Below, piece after piece: positions 4,035-6,426 of a stretch of DNA of 6,426 nt. The notes beneath the pieces are model-generated. The model was not told the origin of the DNA and did no database searches. It saw nothing but the letters and a program-made list of their open reading frames with translations. The stretch is from CAZPFP01 sp964585895 (lineage in GTDB: Bacteria > Patescibacteriota > Microgenomatia > PFEM01 > JAHIFH01). A program made the translations under genes and the position numbers. Each line of letters begins with the position of its first letter. Within the stretch, counting starts at the first letter, position 1. Location: the NCBI GenBank assembly GCA_964585895.1, contig CAZPFP010000034.1, positions 1 to 6,426 of the forward strand, written 5' to 3'.

Positions 4035-5021
4035 TTAGGATCTGGTTTCCTCTTCCACTTCCACTTTTTCTTTTTCTTCAATAAGTTCTTCTTCCTCAAT
4101 TTCCTCCGGTTTCATTTCCCGGCGCTTTTTAAGGAATTTAACGAGGAGGATAAGAATAATAATCAGAATAATAACGCCGATAGCGGCTAAGGTAATCTTC
4201 CAGGGCCAAGCCCAGAAGAAAATGGTGGCGCTTAAAGGCAAATTTTGTTCTCCATAAACAAGATTGAGAGTGGCTTTGTAGCGTCCAAAAAGCCATTTTT
4301 TGTCCCAAATGTTCTTATATTCTTGAGAAGCGCCAGGAAAGATATTCCGCTCTTCAAGCTCCAAATTAGTAACGGTTTTTCCAAGGACATTTTTAATCTC
4401 AATCGTTCCAAGGGGACGGATATGATAATCGCCGAGGTTAGCGATCTCCGAAGTGAAGTCAATCGGACCATGCTCCGAGAAGCGGGGCGCTTCAAGGCGG
4501 CGGACAATTGCTTCTTCGGTAATCGGACCTTCAACTCTGAGCAAGACCAGATTGCGAATCTCTGCCGCAATCCCGGTGACTGTTTGACCCTCTTCAATTG
4601 CCCCCGGAGAAGTAAAGAAAATACTGGCGTAGCGCCCGCCGGGTAGAGCATCTTCGGGAACAGAGATGACGATGCTGACTGAGCCTTGTTCGCCGGCGGG
4701 AATAGTGAGCGTGTCGGGGTTAAAAGTGAGCCACTGACTTAAAGCCCAGTCACCGGCGGTTTCCGGATCAACAAATTCCGGTGTGCCGTCCATATTTCTG
4801 ACAATAAAGTCACTCATCCCTACAGAAAAAGTGGTTTCGTTGTCTGATTGGTTTTGGAATCTAATAACGTCTTGGATAACTTCGCCTGGTTTAGCGGTTA
4901 ATTCTAATTTAGGAGGAATGACAATAAATGCACGTTGGATTGGGGTGGTTTGGGCTCGGGCAATATTGACTAGGAGTCCGAGAGCGATTATTACTAAGCA
5001 GATGGGCAGGTATTTTTTCAT
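4035..5021 (-). CDS. DUF916-like exported protein with C-terminal membrane anchor
   Basis: A 328-residue protein. Residues 1-23 are a signal peptide (MKKYLPICLVIIALGLLV, cleavage likely after ARA). Residues 31-136 match the pattern of the DUF916 domain (WxL-interacting protein, peptidoglycan-binding): FIVIPPKLELTAKPGEV, an N-rich strand FQNQSDNETTFSV, a G-T-P turn, W..SQWLTFNPDTLTIPAGE, then VPEDALPGGRYASIFF. A second beta domain follows (about 150-265). A transmembrane helix (274-294) leads into KKRR and a strongly acidic Glu-rich cytoplasmic tail (304-326). In Firmicutes, DUF916 proteins with this topology bind WxL proteins and the cell wall. Its ATG overlaps the stop of the preceding gene (TGATG), so the two are translationally coupled and probably work together. 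The domain call rests on pattern recognition, not a profile search. Confidence 0.8.
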   Translation of the reverse strand: MKKYLPICLVIIALGLLVNIARAQTTPIQRAFIVIPPKLELTAKPGEVIQDVIRFQNQSDNETTFSVGMSDFIVRNMDGTPEFVDPETAGDWALSQWLTFNPDTLTIPAGEQGSVSIVISVPEDALPGGRYASIFFTSPGAIEEGQTVTGIAAEIRNLVLLRVEGPITEEAIVRRLEAPRFSEHGPIDFTSEIANLGDYHIRPLGTIEIKNVLGKTVTNLELEERNIFPGASQEYKNIWDKKWLFGRYKATLNLVYGEQNLPLSATIFFWAWPWKITLAAIGVIILIIILILLVKFLKKRREMKPEEIEEEELIEEKEKVEVEEETRS

Positions 5022-6426
5022 CAGAATTTAGGAGTGGCAATATAAGTAACGGTATTGTAATAGACACCGGCTTCTTGAATACCACTGACGGTCAGACGAT
5101 AACACACAAAAATACTTGAACCTGAAACCGGTCCGGTATAGGACATAATTTTAGCACTAGGGTCAAGGTATTCAGTTGGACCAGTAGTATAGTTAGGAAA
5201 TTGGTTGGCTTTAAAGCCCGTTGTGGGGGTGGTGTCGTCCCATTCAAACTCGGCATCAGTGCCGTTAGAGTCTTGGAGAGAATAACCAAAGCCGTTCTGA
5301 GTCGCCGTGACCCACTCTTGGGGAGAAGCGTGAGTACAAGGACCGGTATCACAGGGGGTATCGGCAATAAAAGGAGAATCGGCGCCGTCTTTGCCTAACT
5401 CATCATCTTCATACATTCTTACCTCATAACCGTCATCAGCGTTAGTGGAAACCGATAATTGTTGTTCGGCATCATAAAAGGCGTTGAAGGAGCTTATTGA
5501 ACCAAAGGGAACAGAATAGACGGTGGTGGTAGCGTCAGTCGACGCGTTCGCACCACAGTTAGTGACTCCCGTACCCACGCTAGCAATAGTGAAGGATAAT
5601 GTTTCTTCAACGGTGGCAGAGACTCGGACAGCTTCGATCACCACCACTTTAGCGTCAACTGTATCAGCCACATCATAGTTGGAGTCCCTGTTTTCAATTC
5701 TGATGGTGTAGTCGTCGGCTATTCCTTGAGTGTGAGTCGAATCGGGGGCGGGATTAATAAGCTTATTAGTACCCCCAATGGTCATGGTCAGAGCCGTTGA
5801 AGTGTCGCCATTGCCTGAATAACGGCATTCAAAGGTGTGCCAGCCGCTGGTGGCCGCATCGGTGGCGGTGCCGGTGGCTAAAAAATCATAGTAATCGGAG
5901 ACATCACTCGGACAGGTAACATCGCTGCCGGCCATTGAGTCAAAATCAAAACCATCAATGTCAGGCTGGCTATCGCTATTATTGGCGTCATTGGTGTTGG
6001 CGGGAACAGAGATGCGGATAGAGCCATCAGCTACCGCCGAGGTGGTGGTGAAAGAAATTGTATGGGTAGAAGCTTGGTTGACATAAATAGTGGAGTCATC
6101 GGCCGTGTCGCCGGATAACAAGCCGGTGGTAATGGTGAATTTGTCATCACTGGCGTCGTCAATAATGGTTGAAACAGTATAACTGTCTGAGCCAATCGTA
6201 ACGCTGTCGCCCGGAAAAATATGAAAGTTATTTTGGTCAGTGTAATTGGTCGTATCAATAGTAACGGTGGTCGCCCCAACGCTGTGCGCCCCTTCTAGGG
6301 CGGTTAAATAGGAGAGACGGGAGTTGCTAAGTTGGTCTTTGGCCAAGGTGATAGTGGCTGAATCCAGTTCGCTTGGATGAAGTAAAAAAACACTGCCGAG
6401 AGAATTTAGGGCGATACCAATGAATA
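5021..6426 (-). CDS. Large beta-rich secreted surface protein, N-terminus outside the window
   Basis: The frame is open from the right edge (first complete codon 6424) to TGA 5021-5023, 467 visible residues. No start is visible; the first residues (FIGIALNSLGSVFLL) are hydrophobic, perhaps the end of a signal or anchor segment. Next comes a module starting DQLSNSRLSYLTALEGAHS, then VTIDTTNYTDQNN and FPGDSVTIGSDSYTV, a type I recall from many CPR secreted proteins. A long, acidic, Thr/Ser/Asp-rich beta region with cysteines (CPSD, FECRY) follows. The C-terminal part (from about 5650 down) begins VSATVEETLSFTIASV, continues VPFGSISSFNAF and VSTNADDGYEV, has further cysteines (NCGAN, PCDTGPC), and ends YNTVTYIATPKF without an anchor. 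It overlaps the DUF916-like gene by one base. By position it could be the partner that the DUF916-like protein holds at the surface, a WxL-like role, though I see no clear WxL signature. Confidence 0.8.
   Translation of the reverse strand, partial: FIGIALNSLGSVFLLHPSELDSATITLAKDQLSNSRLSYLTALEGAHSVGATTVTIDTTNYTDQNNFHIFPGDSVTIGSDSYTVSTIIDDASDDKFTITTGLLSGDTADDSTIYVNQASTHTISFTTTSAVADGSIRISVPANTNDANNSDSQPDIDGFDFDSMAGSDVTCPSDVSDYYDFLATGTATDAATSGWHTFECRYSGNGDTSTALTMTIGGTNKLINPAPDSTHTQGIADDYTIRIENRDSNYDVADTVDAKVVVIEAVRVSATVEETLSFTIASVGTGVTNCGANASTDATTTVYSVPFGSISSFNAFYDAEQQLSVSTNADDGYEVRMYEDDELGKDGADSPFIADTPCDTGPCTHASPQEWVTATQNGFGYSLQDSNGTDAEFEWDDTTPTTGFKANQFPNYTTGPTEYLDPSAKIMSYTGPVSGSSIFVCYRLTVSGIQEAGVYYNTVTYIATPKF

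Noticed and set aside
3025..5021. Sortase (LPxTG) anchoring of the two anchored proteins
   Set aside because: The helix-plus-basic-tail layout suggests it, but no LPxTG-like motif precedes either helix.
3025..5023. Recoding of UGA as glycine (SR1/Gracilibacteria-type code)
   Set aside because: TGA ends two genes exactly where the neighbouring gene or hairpin begins, and no gene here contains internal in-frame TGA.
4232..5031. Other open frames on both strands within the DUF916-like gene
   Set aside because: They are alternative readings of a gene with a clear signal peptide, domain and membrane helix.
5092..6279. Open frames overlapping the large secreted-protein gene
   Set aside because: Their compositions (Pro/Leu/Thr-rich or Arg/Gly-rich) are what the alternate frames of a Thr/Asp-rich gene produce; no independent start signals.

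Overview
The window looks like a piece of a Candidate Phyla Radiation (Patescibacteria) genome, possibly Microgenomates. This is an inference from gene style: short proteins with a tyrosine-recombinase N-terminal fold, palindromic repeats rich in CCTGCCGGCAGG, and beta-rich secreted proteins with Ser/Thr/Asp-rich modules, a DUF916-like domain and C-terminal membrane anchors. TGA works as a normal stop (at 3025-3027 and 5021-5023), so the standard bacterial code applies and a UGA=Gly lineage is unlikely. No marker gene is present to fix the taxonomy.

Left part (1-960, minus strand): a likely two-gene unit. A 38-residue single-helix membrane protein (748-864) is followed after 4 nt by a protein made of tyrosine-recombinase core-binding (SAM-like) domains (270-743). 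The second core-binding domain of that protein breaks off halfway at a TAA. Its missing half lies further left in the same frame (1-113), beyond about 140 bases of extra sequence that contain a folded inverted-repeat element (158-237) and a perfect 16-bp palindrome (251-266). I read this as one ancestral gene split by palindromic insertions.

Middle (865-1550): AT-rich DNA with no convincing gene, holding an inverted repeat (1069-1140) and a marginal small hydrophobic open frame (1430-1522).

1551-3027: a type IV AbiEii/AbiEi-like toxin-antitoxin operon on the plus strand, with toxin first and antitoxin second, which reverses the classical order. It has a good sigma70-type promoter overlapping inverted repeats. 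A 10-N assembly gap breaks the toxin frame; the true C-terminus runs to 2427. The cassette lies between two copies (about 89% identical) of a 90-bp sequence: the 3' end of the neighbouring surface-protein gene plus its downstream hairpin. The left copy is a truncated remnant.

Right part (3025-6426, minus strand): three co-directional genes for exported proteins. In transcription order they are a large beta-rich secreted protein (N-terminus outside the window), a DUF916-like membrane-anchored protein overlapping it by one base, and an Ig/FN3-like protein with a signal peptide, a proline/threonine linker, a C-terminal transmembrane helix and a basic tail. The set recalls Gram-positive WxL/DUF916 surface complexes. 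It converges on the toxin-antitoxin operon near 3000-3025.
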